From RUG369 sp050949645 (GTDB lineage Bacteria; Planctomycetota; Planctomycetia; Pirellulales; Thermoguttaceae), in NCBI GenBank assembly GCA_050949645.1, contig JBMNGC010000001.1, positions 2,108,001 through 2,172,000 of the forward strand: DNA of 64,000 nucleotides, given 5' to 3'. This document shows positions 45,854 through 54,121 of the stretch, piece by piece. The position numbers were made by a program, and so were the translations under genes. Below the pieces are notes generated by a model that did not search any database, was not told where the DNA came from, and saw only the letters and a program-made list of their open reading frames with translations. The first letter of the stretch is position 1; each line of letters opens with the position of its first letter.

Positions 45854-46189
45854 AACGACTCTCTCTCCTAAAAGTAAACGCTCCCGCAACGAGGCAGACC
45901 GCGCGCTCGGACAGCGAAGCCAGATAAACGCGTCCCGGGCGGAATCAACGCGCGCGTCGAAACTGGCTATCCGACAGAATAGCCTTCTAATCATAACAGA
46001 GAAAAAAGCTTCTTCAAGAGGTTCCGTGTCGGCGAACGTCTATTTACTTGAATATTTTAATGCAATTGCGCGACGCCTGGCGTCCTTCCGGACGCTGCGT
46101 CGCGCAAAATCTTTCTTAGAACTCAAAGGAACCTGATCGCGCCGACTTTTGTTACGCGCAAGTACGCCGCTAAAAATCGCGGCGTTCGG
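45854..46189. other. intergenic region
   Basis: Carries the promoter above. ACGCCGC and GCGGCGT around 46163-46184 form an 8-nt-loop hairpin near the end of the Bax-inhibitor gene, without a clear T run. No gene seen. Confidence 0.4.
45990..46017 (-). promoter_or_regulatory. promoter of the TPR/alpha-CTD gene
   Basis: Minus strand: TTGAAG, 16-nt spacer, TATGAT; leader of about 130 nt. Confidence 0.5.
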
Positions 46190-46915
46190 TCAGTTACGAT
46201 TAAGCGCCATAAGAAGTCGGAGGATATAGAAAAAGAGCGTCACTATGGACGTGAAAAGCGAAATCGTGAGAATGATATCGTGACTTTCATCCGCGTCAAG
46301 GAGCATCGTGGAGGTTCCGTAAAGGATATAACCGCATGCAAATAAAATCAACGCGACGCTAAACCACGTCCCAAGCACAAAATTGAAAATCAGCGAGGCG
46401 ACGATCAACATCAACGCCGCGATACCGACGAAGAAGAGTCCCGTGCGAAGGAAGGAGAAGTCCGTTCGCGTGAAGAAGACGGCCGCGGAGAGCGCTATAA
46501 AGAGCGACGCCGCCAGCCCGATCGCCTGCCAGATGATAGTCGTCCCGAAAAACATCGCCGCTATCGCGAGAATGGGGAGCAAAATCGCCGACTCGAGCAG
46601 TATGTAGAACGCTAGCAACCCATACTGAGCGCCTCGAGACGGATTCTTCGACAGGACGACGTTCCCGACGATGGGTCCGACGATGCAAAGCGAGATAAGC
46701 ACGATAGAGGCGAGGGCTACGTTGGCCGAGAAATATGCGACCACCGTTTCGGCGCCGACGAGCGCAAAGACTGCGAATTCAATGAGCGCAAGCGCGATCA
46801 CAGAAAGCGTAAGCTTCGTATAAACGCTCGCAACAAGACGACCGGTCGCCTCGGCGGAGGACATGCCGCGCGAGACTTGACCGTCTGACATGTAGTAATC
46901 TTTCTCGTAATCCAT
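46190..46915 (-). CDS. Bax inhibitor-1/YccA-family membrane protein
   Basis: 241 residues with seven hydrophobic helices. The N terminus FVxTK-like start is replaced by SAEATGRLVASVYTKLTLSV, and the last loop ends near FTSIVTLFFYILRLL, typical of the BI-1/YccA family (pH-sensitive calcium leak or FtsH-modulating proteins in other bacteria). GAGGAG lies before ATG. It follows rpiB by 68 nt on the same strand. Confidence 0.88.
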   Translation of the reverse strand: MDYEKDYYMSDGQVSRGMSSAEATGRLVASVYTKLTLSVIALALIEFAVFALVGAETVVAYFSANVALASIVLISLCIVGPIVGNVVLSKNPSRGAQYGLLAFYILLESAILLPILAIAAMFFGTTIIWQAIGLAASLFIALSAAVFFTRTDFSFLRTGLFFVGIAALMLIVASLIFNFVLGTWFSVALILFACGYILYGTSTMLLDADESHDIILTISLFTSIVTLFFYILRLLMALNRN

Positions 46916-46983
46916 GGAAATTCTCCTCTACACGGAGTCTGACGGAAACTAAAGGCAAACTTGCGCGCAAGGCGCGACCGACG

Positions 46984-47604
46984 TCAGAGCCCCGTCTCCC
47001 TTTCAAGCTTGTTGACGAGTTCAATGCGGTCCTTGTGACGTATCCCTTCGGGCTCGTCGCCGTCAAAATCAGTCGTGAGCCAGCATGTGACAATATCGAC
47101 GATCGACGTAAAACCTAGGAAGTCGCTAGAAAGGCATAAAATATTCGCGTCGTTATGACGACGACTGAGCTCGGCGGAAACTACGTTGCTGCAGCAAGCG
47201 GCGCGGATCCCCTTGAACTTGTTCGCCACAATGCACATGCCAATCCCGGTGTTGCATACGAGAATTCCACGCTCGGCTCTTCCGTCGACGACCGCTTCCG
47301 CCACGGCTGCGGCTACGTCGGGGTAACCGTCGCATGTCTCGCCGCCATCGGGAAGCTCAACCTTGAATTCGTCTGGAACAAGGCTGTATTTAAGCGGCTC
47401 GACGCGAGGAGGGGTGTGGCTCAGATCAGGCGTGTCAATCGCATATGGGGCGCATTCAATGAGAAAGGCGCCAGGTTTCGCTTCGTGCGGCTCGTCTTTC
47501 AAAAAATACGAGTTAAATTTACAGTTCTTTTGAACCAAGCGTTCCTTGACGAGACGCCTCACGCATGCCGCGCCGCGACGGTCGGCTCCAAGAGCTATGA
47601 TCAT
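46984..47604 (-). CDS. RpiB-family isomerase with insertion
   Basis: 206 residues, longer than the usual 145-155. The start IIALGADRRG matches ADHAG, then about 50 extra residues (roughly 27-85, with YFLKDEPHEAKPGAF) precede the usual DYPD region (here DGYPDVA). The catalytic motif LVCNTGIGMCIVANKFKGIRA and SRRHNDANILCL follow. Predicted ribose-5-phosphate isomerase B or a related aldose-ketose isomerase. CAGGAA precedes ATG. The inserted segment has no known match to me. Confidence 0.8.
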   Translation of the reverse strand: MIIALGADRRGAACVRRLVKERLVQKNCKFNSYFLKDEPHEAKPGAFLIECAPYAIDTPDLSHTPPRVEPLKYSLVPDEFKVELPDGGETCDGYPDVAAAVAEAVVDGRAERGILVCNTGIGMCIVANKFKGIRAACCSNVVSAELSRRHNDANILCLSSDFLGFTSIVDIVTCWLTTDFDGDEPEGIRHKDRIELVNKLERETGL

Positions 47605-47788
47605 GATTTCGTTCCTGTTTGTTCCGCAGACCGTTCCGAGACCGCGACAACATTTACAACGCCGTCGGATTCGAGACCGACAAACTTACAACGCGCTCCG
47701 ACGAAGGACCGACGAGCGCCGCTTGTCATCCGGTCAGAGCCTTCGTCATTCTATCTTTCAAGGCGACTTTGTCAACGACGGACGACGT

Positions 47789-48841
47789 CTAAGGATTCGA
47801 GTCATTGGGCTCGCTGAACGCGTTGGGAAGGAACCACCGCGCTTTGTAGAATCGCGCGCCGTCGAGTTGGCCGACCCGCGTCTTGTTGACGTCCCCGAAG
47901 TAGACCGAGTCGGACCACCAGTTTTCTTCTGCGCGCAGCATCAGAGTCGAGCCGTCGGGAGCAAGGGAAATGCTCTTAACGTTATCGGTCTCCGAAATTG
48001 TCGTAAAGACGCGTTTAACGGGGTCAAAGACGTTGATTCCATCGCCGGTTGTCATGAGCGCGTCGTAGCCTGGCGCGGGATAAAGGTCGTGTCCGCCGCT
48101 CTGCGTTCCTACGAGCTCATGACGGAAGATCTCTCGGAGCTCAGGCGCGTCCTTCGTACCGACGTACTCGAATCCCAAGAGCTCGTTCCCGCCGAGAGCC
48201 CAGAGGGTCGCTCGCTTCGCGTCCCAGACGACGCCGTGCGCGTCGACGAGTTCATATTTCTTGTAGACCGGCGTCACTTCGACCTCGTCGCGATCCGCTG
48301 CGTCCGTCGCAACGACGAAGAGCGCCAGGAAATTGCCCGTGCTCGACGCGGTGACGACGTTTCCGTCGGGTAGCAGCGCGATCGAGTGAGTATTGCCGTC
48401 CGGTCGCCCCAAAAAGAGAAGTTTCTTATCCTTCAGCCGAATCATCGCGGCGCCGCCGCCCGACGCGTTCACGAGAACCGCGGAGTCACCGAGAGCCGGC
48501 TTGCATTCGTCGATGAAATTGAACCAAGCCGCTTGCGCCTCAGGAAGCGCGACGCCGGGGTCCCATTCCCAAAGGACCGACTCCGGATCGTTCCAATCGG
48601 CGTCCGATTTAAAAATCATAACCTTGCGACCGCGCTGCTCGCACGCGACGACCTTCTCCGGAATCGTCGCGGGGATCTCCCACTCCGCGTTAATGCGAGC
48701 GTTAAGGAGCGCGACAAGCTCGTCGGCGCTCTTCTCTTCGCCGAACGAACGCCCGCTTAAAGCGACCGCGAAAAGAAGGGACGCGAACGTTAAAACAACA
48801 ATGCGCGACGCGAACGTCGCAATCGAATTTCGCTTTCTCAT
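47789..48841 (-). CDS. secreted beta-propeller protein (DUF6528-like)
   Basis: 350 residues. Signal peptide (residues about 1-34, ending GRSFGEE). Repeating blades such as VVACEQRGRKVMIFK, LWEWDPG, THSIALLPDGNVVTAS and SISLAPDGSTLMLRA form a six- or seven-bladed propeller. The combination ACEQ...VMIF...WEWDP resembles proteins labelled DUF6528, which is recall, not a search. Function unknown; a carbohydrate-related or surface role is possible. Weak AGGAAGAG before ATG. Confidence 0.65.
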   Translation of the reverse strand: MRKRNSIATFASRIVVLTFASLLFAVALSGRSFGEEKSADELVALLNARINAEWEIPATIPEKVVACEQRGRKVMIFKSDADWNDPESVLWEWDPGVALPEAQAAWFNFIDECKPALGDSAVLVNASGGGAAMIRLKDKKLLFLGRPDGNTHSIALLPDGNVVTASSTGNFLALFVVATDAADRDEVEVTPVYKKYELVDAHGVVWDAKRATLWALGGNELLGFEYVGTKDAPELREIFRHELVGTQSGGHDLYPAPGYDALMTTGDGINVFDPVKRVFTTISETDNVKSISLAPDGSTLMLRAEENWWSDSVYFGDVNKTRVGQLDGARFYKARWFLPNAFSEPNDSNP

Positions 48842-49032
48842 TTCTCTTCCTTACCTCTCGGATTTCGACGCGAGCGAGCGCGCCGCTAGCAGCTGGCATT
48901 TTACCACGTCGCGGTTCCCCCTTCAATCGGGAATCCCTTGCGCCGAACGCTTTTTTTTGCTACGGTGGAATCGCCGCGACGTCGACGGAACGACGCCGCG
49001 CTCATCTAGATCGAAGGAGCGCCGAGAACGTC

Positions 49033-50133
49033 ATGAATAAGAGACGTATCGCATACTCGTACTCGCGCCGCACGCGCAGCAAAGAAGAGAGACTTGAGGA
49101 CGGCCAGGATTCATTTCTTGACGTCGTTTCCAATCTTGTCGGCGTGCTTATTATCCTGATCATGGTCGCTGGCGCGCGCGTTCGCAACGCGGCGGAAGCA
49201 GTCGCGGACCCAACTCTCGCGCAGGCCATGGCGACGGCGTCGGACGACCTAAAGACGCCCGAAGAACGTCAAGCGGAAGAAGAATACGTCGCGGCGGTCG
49301 ACGAGCTCGAGAAGCTTTCGAACGAGGTGCAAGCGCTTCAGCGAGCGATGTCGGAGACAAGCGCGCGCGCTCAGGCGTTGGAGCGTCAGGCTGACGCCGC
49401 GGAGCTCGAATACCGGCGACTCATACAACTCTCGGCGGAGCTCGACGCGGCATTTGAAGGGGAATCCCTTAGAAGATCGGCGGAGGAAAAGGAGAAGTTT
49501 GACCTCCAAAGCGCGATTTTCGACAAAGAAAAGCGCGCCGACGATCTGCGCCGCGAAAAGGAGGCGCTCGTCGCCGCGCGACCTCAAGCGACCGTTCTGG
49601 AAAACATTCCGACGCCCGTCTCGCAGCGCGTCGCCGAAGGACATGAAGGGTTCTTCTGTCTCAAGCGCGGCCGAATTTCCCACGTGCCTATCAATGAGTT
49701 TCAGGAACGCGTCATGCTCAAATACAAGAATTTTCGCGGAGACATGACGCCGCGTGATATGGAAGAAAAGATCGGCCCCGTCGACAACTATGTCTTCCAG
49801 TACAACTTACGACTCTCCACGCAACGTACCGGCGACGGAATAAGTTACTATTTCGAGTTCCAATATGGCGAATGCATCCCTGCAAACGACATGATCGGCG
49901 AGCCGGTCGACGAAGCGCTTGCCAATCGCAATTCCGTCTTCCGCAATCGGTTGCTGAAGTATCTTCGCGACGATACGACGATCACGATCTTTGTCTACCC
50001 CGATTCCTACGGTTACCTCAACGACGTCAAAAAATTCCTCTTCTCCCTTGGATACATGACCGCGTTTCGCCCCCTCCCCGACGGCGCCCCGATCGCCCTG
50101 TCGCCGCACGGAACCGCATCGTCGACCTACTGA
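49033..50133 (+). CDS. ExbD-like membrane protein with coiled coil
   Basis: 366 residues. A basic N terminus leads to DSFLDVVSNLVGVLIILIMVA, one membrane helix with a leading Asp as in ExbD/TolR or MotB plug-type proteins. A long coiled coil (about 75-180, rich in Glu, Ala and Arg) and a beta-rich C-terminal domain follow (residues about 200-350; GFFCLKRGRISHVPINEF, YYFEFQYGECIP, TITIFVYPDSYGYLNDVKKF). Such proteins often pair with a MotA/ExbB-type partner, which is not next to it. GAAGGAG lies rather far (about 15 nt) upstream. Function unknown. Confidence 0.65.
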   Translation: MNKRRIAYSYSRRTRSKEERLEDGQDSFLDVVSNLVGVLIILIMVAGARVRNAAEAVADPTLAQAMATASDDLKTPEERQAEEEYVAAVDELEKLSNEVQALQRAMSETSARAQALERQADAAELEYRRLIQLSAELDAAFEGESLRRSAEEKEKFDLQSAIFDKEKRADDLRREKEALVAARPQATVLENIPTPVSQRVAEGHEGFFCLKRGRISHVPINEFQERVMLKYKNFRGDMTPRDMEEKIGPVDNYVFQYNLRLSTQRTGDGISYYFEFQYGECIPANDMIGEPVDEALANRNSVFRNRLLKYLRDDTTITIFVYPDSYGYLNDVKKFLFSLGYMTAFRPLPDGAPIALSPHGTASSTY

Positions 50134-50500
50134 ATCCTAAAGCCTGAACGTCGCTCCGACTCGCATCGGGCGCAAGTCGTTATTTCATGCGCGTAATGCG
50201 GCGACGATCTATTAATACACTACGATTCGCGACGACGAATCGTCACGGTCGTCGCTGCCGTCTTTTCTGCAAGTCCGACCTAAGATAACAAAATATTTTA
50301 AAATAACGAAATCCACAATTAAAATCTTGTTGACCTCTCTGTAAGAATAATCTAGAATACACCTAGAGACGTGAGTTTGGCGCCAGGGCGCCGCAACTCT
50401 TACTCCGATCCTCGCTAACTTATTAGCGGTATGATAGGCGTATTTAACGCGTGCTTATCGGACTTTATAATTGTTGGAATTTGTTATATGGAGTTTTGTT
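50134..50500. other. intergenic region and DUF1559 leader
   Basis: Contains an inverted repeat (ACGATTCG/CGAATCGT, 50222-50243), the promoter listed separately, and a leader of about 135 nt with a GGCGCC/GGCGCC hairpin near 50378-50394. Confidence 0.6.
50330..50358 (+). promoter_or_regulatory. promoter of the DUF1559 gene
   Basis: TTGACC, 17-nt spacer, TAGAAT, in an AT-rich setting. Confidence 0.75.
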
Positions 50501-51499
50501 ATGAAACGATCCTCTTCACGTTATGCCTTCACGCTTGTTGAGCTGCTGGTCGTCATCGCCATCATCGGCATTTTGATCGGGCTCCTCCTGCCCGCCGTCC
50601 AGGCGGCGCGCGAGGCGGCTCGACGAATGCAATGCACGAACCACCTCAAGCAGTGGAGCCTCGGCGTTCACAACTATATCGACATTAATAACGATCGTCT
50701 GCCTCTCGGCGCCACGATGGGAGACTCGATGGGCTATGTAGGCATCGACAAGCGTTGCACGTGGGTTCCCAGAATGTATCCGTTCATCGAACAGGAAGCG
50801 CTCGCAAGCCGCTACGACTTTTCCAAACACTTCTATCAGTACCCGAACAACCAGGAAGGCGCAAACGCCAACCGCGATCCGATTGCCTGTCAAAGCGTCA
50901 AGTTCCCGATACTCTATTGCCCGAGCGATAAGGTCAATAACGAGATCGGTAGACAAGAAACTTACGGTCGCGCTCGCGGAAACTACGTCGGTTGCTACGG
51001 CTATCGCGCCTACTACCATGCCGACGAGGTTCCGGAACATCACCAGGCGCTCTACACGAAGTTTGACGGCGCGTGCTTCTATCTGAGTAAGTTCGTCACG
51101 CTCTCGAACGTGGTCGACGGCACCTCCAACACGCTTCTCTTCTCTGAAGTCCTCACGGTCGACGCCACGTCCGACTCCGACAAGCGCGGCGACATTTACA
51201 ACGACGAGCGCATGAGCTCCGGTTTCTCCACCTACCTCACGCCGAACTCCACGACCCCCGACGCTATGTACGCCGGCACCTGCCCCGATATCACCACGTC
51301 GATTGGCGGCTCCGATCCGAAGCGTCCATGCGTTGAGTTCCAGAACTGCGAATACTCTGCCGCGCGCAGTCGTCACGCCGGCGGCGTGAACGCAGCCATG
51401 GCCGACGGCTCCGTTCGCTTCTTCTCCGATACGATCTCCGCTGAAACTTGGAAAGCGCTAGGCTCCACTCGGGGCGGCGAAACGATCGCAGATCTCTGA
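50501..51499 (+). CDS. DUF1559 protein with prepilin-type N terminus
   Basis: 332 residues. The N terminus AFTLVELLVVIAIIGILIGL is a type IV prepilin/pseudopilin signal, to be cut before Phe by a prepilin peptidase. PAVQAAREAARRMQCTNHLK, a pair of Cys (CxS...ILYCPSDK), NVVDGTSNTLLFSE and the end RHAGGVNAAMADGSVRFFSD are hallmarks of the DUF1559 (SBP_bac_10-like) family that is strongly expanded in planctomycetes. Probably an extracytoplasmic pseudopilin-like protein; function unknown. GGAG lies 7 nt before ATG 50501. A small lipoprotein gene follows. Confidence 0.92.
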   Translation: MKRSSSRYAFTLVELLVVIAIIGILIGLLLPAVQAAREAARRMQCTNHLKQWSLGVHNYIDINNDRLPLGATMGDSMGYVGIDKRCTWVPRMYPFIEQEALASRYDFSKHFYQYPNNQEGANANRDPIACQSVKFPILYCPSDKVNNEIGRQETYGRARGNYVGCYGYRAYYHADEVPEHHQALYTKFDGACFYLSKFVTLSNVVDGTSNTLLFSEVLTVDATSDSDKRGDIYNDERMSSGFSTYLTPNSTTPDAMYAGTCPDITTSIGGSDPKRPCVEFQNCEYSAARSRHAGGVNAAMADGSVRFFSDTISAETWKALGSTRGGETIADL

Positions 51500-51520
51500 T
51501 CCTAACATGAAATACGCAAC

Positions 51521-51547
51521 TTGAACCGGTCCGCGCGACCGGTTCAA
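51521..51547 (+). promoter_or_regulatory. hairpin between DUF1559 gene and lipoprotein gene
   Basis: TTGAACCGGTC and GACCGGTTCAA form a perfect 11-bp stem with a 5-nt loop but no T run. It is likely an attenuator or mRNA-stability element within a two-gene transcript. Confidence 0.5.
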
Positions 51548-51636
51548 AGCTTGCGAAAAGTTTATCGGCGGCAAACGTCTGATCTCCGCGTTTTGCCGTC
51601 CTTTGTGAAAACGCTCACCTGCCTAAGGTTATGTCA

Positions 51637-52050
51637 ATGAAAAAGAAGACTTTCTTCGCGCTTGCGATTCTATGCCTGTGCTCCGTCGTTGTCGTCGGCT
51701 GCAACAAGGGCCCTAAAAAGGTTCCGATTACCGGTTCCGTCAAGGTTGGCGACGAGGTCGTCGAGTCTGGCCACATCAAGTTTGATCCCGTCGACGGTCA
51801 GGGGCCAAGCGACGGCGCTACTATTACTGACGGAACTTTCTCCACAAGCGTCACGACCGGAGAAAAGAAGGTCACGGTCTACGGTACCAAAGTTGTAGGA
51901 ACTTTTGAACCTGATCCGGTTCTCAACCCGGGCGTCACGGCCAACAAGTATGAGGATTATCCGCCGCAGACCTTCGCCGAAGAAAAAACTGTCACGATCG
52001 AAAAGAAGAATCAGGTCGTCGATATTCAATATGCCGGCGAAGAAGAGTGA
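51637..52050 (+). CDS. small lipoprotein downstream of DUF1559
   Basis: 137 residues. Signal ending VVVVGCNKG is a lipobox, so the mature protein starts at a lipidated Cys. The rest has a beta-sandwich pattern: VPITGSVKVGDEVVESGHIKF, ATITDGTFSTSVTTGEKKVTV, seen in the carboxypeptidase-regulatory-like lipoproteins that commonly sit next to DUF1559 genes in planctomycetes. The second ATG (51637) is preferred because AAGG is then 8 nt upstream. Likely anchored in a membrane as partner of the DUF1559 protein (inference). Confidence 0.8.
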   Translation: MKKKTFFALAILCLCSVVVVGCNKGPKKVPITGSVKVGDEVVESGHIKFDPVDGQGPSDGATITDGTFSTSVTTGEKKVTVYGTKVVGTFEPDPVLNPGVTANKYEDYPPQTFAEEKTVTIEKKNQVVDIQYAGEEE

Positions 52051-52241
52051 CTCGCCCTTGGCGAACCATGATCTAATTCGGCGTTCTGAACCATGAGTTC
52101 GGCAAGCGTCGATTGACGACAATCGGTTAGTCGCACGCGTCAGAGAACCGACGAGTCTCCATGACTCGTTATCAACCGTGAAGCGAACGATCCCCTCTTC
52201 CCTTCCGTCTGTCATTGGCGCCGCGTTTTGACTTTCAATCC

Positions 52242-52288
52242 AAACGTCCAGACTCCTCTCCGCGAGAGTCTGGACGTTTGTTTTATTT
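52242..52288 (+). terminator. terminator of the DUF1559/lipoprotein unit
   Basis: AAACGTCCAGACT pairs with AGTCTGGACGTTT (13 bp), loop of about 12 nt, then GTTTTATTTT. Confidence 0.88.
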
Positions 52289-52331
52289 TGCGAGCGCGTC
52301 TCGTTTTCCAAACAAAGAAAATCGATTAACC

Positions 52332-52359
52332 TTGCGCAAAGCGGACGCCGATGTATGAT
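52332..52359 (+). promoter_or_regulatory. promoter of cysS
   Basis: TTGCGC, 16-nt spacer, TATGAT; leader of about 60 nt. Confidence 0.5.
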
Positions 52360-52426
52360 AAAACCGTTCATGCGGCATACGCGTTCCGCCGTTCTAAAGC
52401 TTTGTTCGATAGAAGGAAAGAAGAAT

Positions 52427-54007
52427 ATGCTTCGAGTTTATAATACGCTAACGCGGACCAAGGAAGAGTTTAAGCCCGTTACGCCTGGCAAGGTCGGCAT
52501 GTATCTCTGCGGTCCCACCGTCTATAAGCCGAGCCATATTGGTCACATGGTCGGACCGACGATCTTCGACACGATCAAACGCTATCTTTCCTACTCCGGC
52601 TATGACGTCACATGGGTCGTCAACATAACGGACGTCGACGACAAGCTCATCGCGGAATCGCAGACGCGCGGAATACCTATGAGCGCCATAGCCGACGAAA
52701 TGACCGACGATTACAAGAACAACCTTACGGCGATGGGAATCGACACAATCGACGTTTTCCCGAAAGCGACCGAATATATCGATAAGATCATCGATTTCAT
52801 CTCGACGCTCGTCGACAAGAGTTGCGCTTACGTCTCCGACGGGGACGTCTACTTTGACGTCGAAAAATTCCCAGGCTACGGCAAGCTCAGCAACCGAACG
52901 CTTGAACAGATGATCGGCGAAGGGGGCGAGACCGCGGACCGCAAACACTCAACTTTCGATTTCGCGCTCTGGAAGTCCGCGAAGCCGGGCGAACCCTCAT
53001 GGGATTCGCCATGGGGTAAAGGACGACCCGGCTGGCACATCGAATGCAGCGTCATGAGCGGCGCGATCCTCGGCGAGACCTTTGATATCCACGGCGGCGG
53101 ACTTGATCTACAGTTCCCGCACCATGAGAACGAGATCGCCCAGAGCGAGGCGCGGTACGGCAAGCCGATGGCTAAATACTGGTTCCACAACGGACTCATG
53201 CAGGCCTCGAACCAGGTCGGCAAAGTCGGCGGACGAACGACCCGCGACGTCGCCGAAGCGAAGGCGGGCGATCTCGCGTCGCAGGAATCGGGCAAGATCA
53301 GCAAATCCAAGGGCGCGTCGGCGTTCAGCGAGCTCCTCGCGAAGTTCCAGCCCGAGAATATCCGATTCTTCCTCCTGTCGACGCATTATCGCCGCCCAAT
53401 CGACTACAGCGAAGAGCGTCTCGCCGAAGTCGGAAAGGCAATGGAGGCGTTCTACCGCTATTTCAAGCGTTTCGAAGAGGTTACGCAGAAATCCTTCTAC
53501 GAGCTCGACGCCCCGAAGACGCGCGCTGAAGGAGACGCCTTCGAGAACGCGGCTACGGTCAGCGACGAATTCCAAGATTTTGCAGAGCAGATTAAGGCGC
53601 TCCGCGCTAGATACCTTAGCTCGATGGACGACGACTTCAATACGGGCGGCGCCGTCGCAGTCTACTACGATTTTCTCCGCGCGCTCAACAAGTTTATTGA
53701 GAGCGCCGAGCTTGAAACGAAAACCGGCCCCGAAACTGACGCCGCGCGCGACGCGCTCGTCGCTGCAACGACGGTCCTCAGGGAGCTGACGCTTCCGCTG
53801 GGGCTCTTCCGCGAGCCGGTCGCCGACGCGGAGTCGCAAGACGATTCGCTCGTCGAGCCGCTCATGGAACTGCTCATTGATCTGCGCCGCGCCGCCAAGA
53901 AAAATAAAGACTTTGCAACCGCCGACTCGATCCGCGACCGCCTCAAGGAAATCGGCGTCGCGCTTGAAGACCGACCCGGCGGCGTCTGCGTCTGGACGCG
54001 CGAATGA
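52427..54007 (+). CDS. cysS: cysteinyl-tRNA synthetase
   Basis: 526 residues (usual about 460-490). Class I synthetase: first zinc ligand in MYLCGPTVY, HIGH motif as PSHIGHM, GRPGWHIECSVM with the zinc Cys, FDIHGGGLDLQFPHHENEIAQ, and KISKS as the KMSKS loop. An extra stretch of about 25 residues lies between FHNG and KISKS. The C-terminal DALR-like helical domain follows with RAAKKNKDFATADSIRDRL. AAGGA stands before ATG 52427; upstream in-frame codons cover the promoter. A strong terminator follows. Confidence 0.95.
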   Translation: MLRVYNTLTRTKEEFKPVTPGKVGMYLCGPTVYKPSHIGHMVGPTIFDTIKRYLSYSGYDVTWVVNITDVDDKLIAESQTRGIPMSAIADEMTDDYKNNLTAMGIDTIDVFPKATEYIDKIIDFISTLVDKSCAYVSDGDVYFDVEKFPGYGKLSNRTLEQMIGEGGETADRKHSTFDFALWKSAKPGEPSWDSPWGKGRPGWHIECSVMSGAILGETFDIHGGGLDLQFPHHENEIAQSEARYGKPMAKYWFHNGLMQASNQVGKVGGRTTRDVAEAKAGDLASQESGKISKSKGASAFSELLAKFQPENIRFFLLSTHYRRPIDYSEERLAEVGKAMEAFYRYFKRFEEVTQKSFYELDAPKTRAEGDAFENAATVSDEFQDFAEQIKALRARYLSSMDDDFNTGGAVAVYYDFLRALNKFIESAELETKTGPETDAARDALVAATTVLRELTLPLGLFREPVADAESQDDSLVEPLMELLIDLRRAAKKNKDFATADSIRDRLKEIGVALEDRPGGVCVWTRE

Positions 54008-54052
54008 ACGTCATACTATCGTCAGGTTGACGGGTCGTCAGCCGACGCTCGA

Positions 54053-54098
54053 TAAAAAAAGAACGCCGACTCTTTCTACGAGTCGGCGTTCTTTTTTA
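54053..54098. terminator. bidirectional terminator between cysS and etfA
   Basis: A 7-A run then GAACGCCGACTC pairs with GAGTCGGCGTTC then T6; it terminates both convergent genes. Confidence 0.92.
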
Positions 54099-54121
54099 GT
54101 ATCTTCGACGAATCGAATTCG

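Larger units (their letters stand above)
52051..52426. other. intergenic region before cysS
   Basis: Contains the terminator and promoter listed separately; nothing else recognised. Confidence 0.6.
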
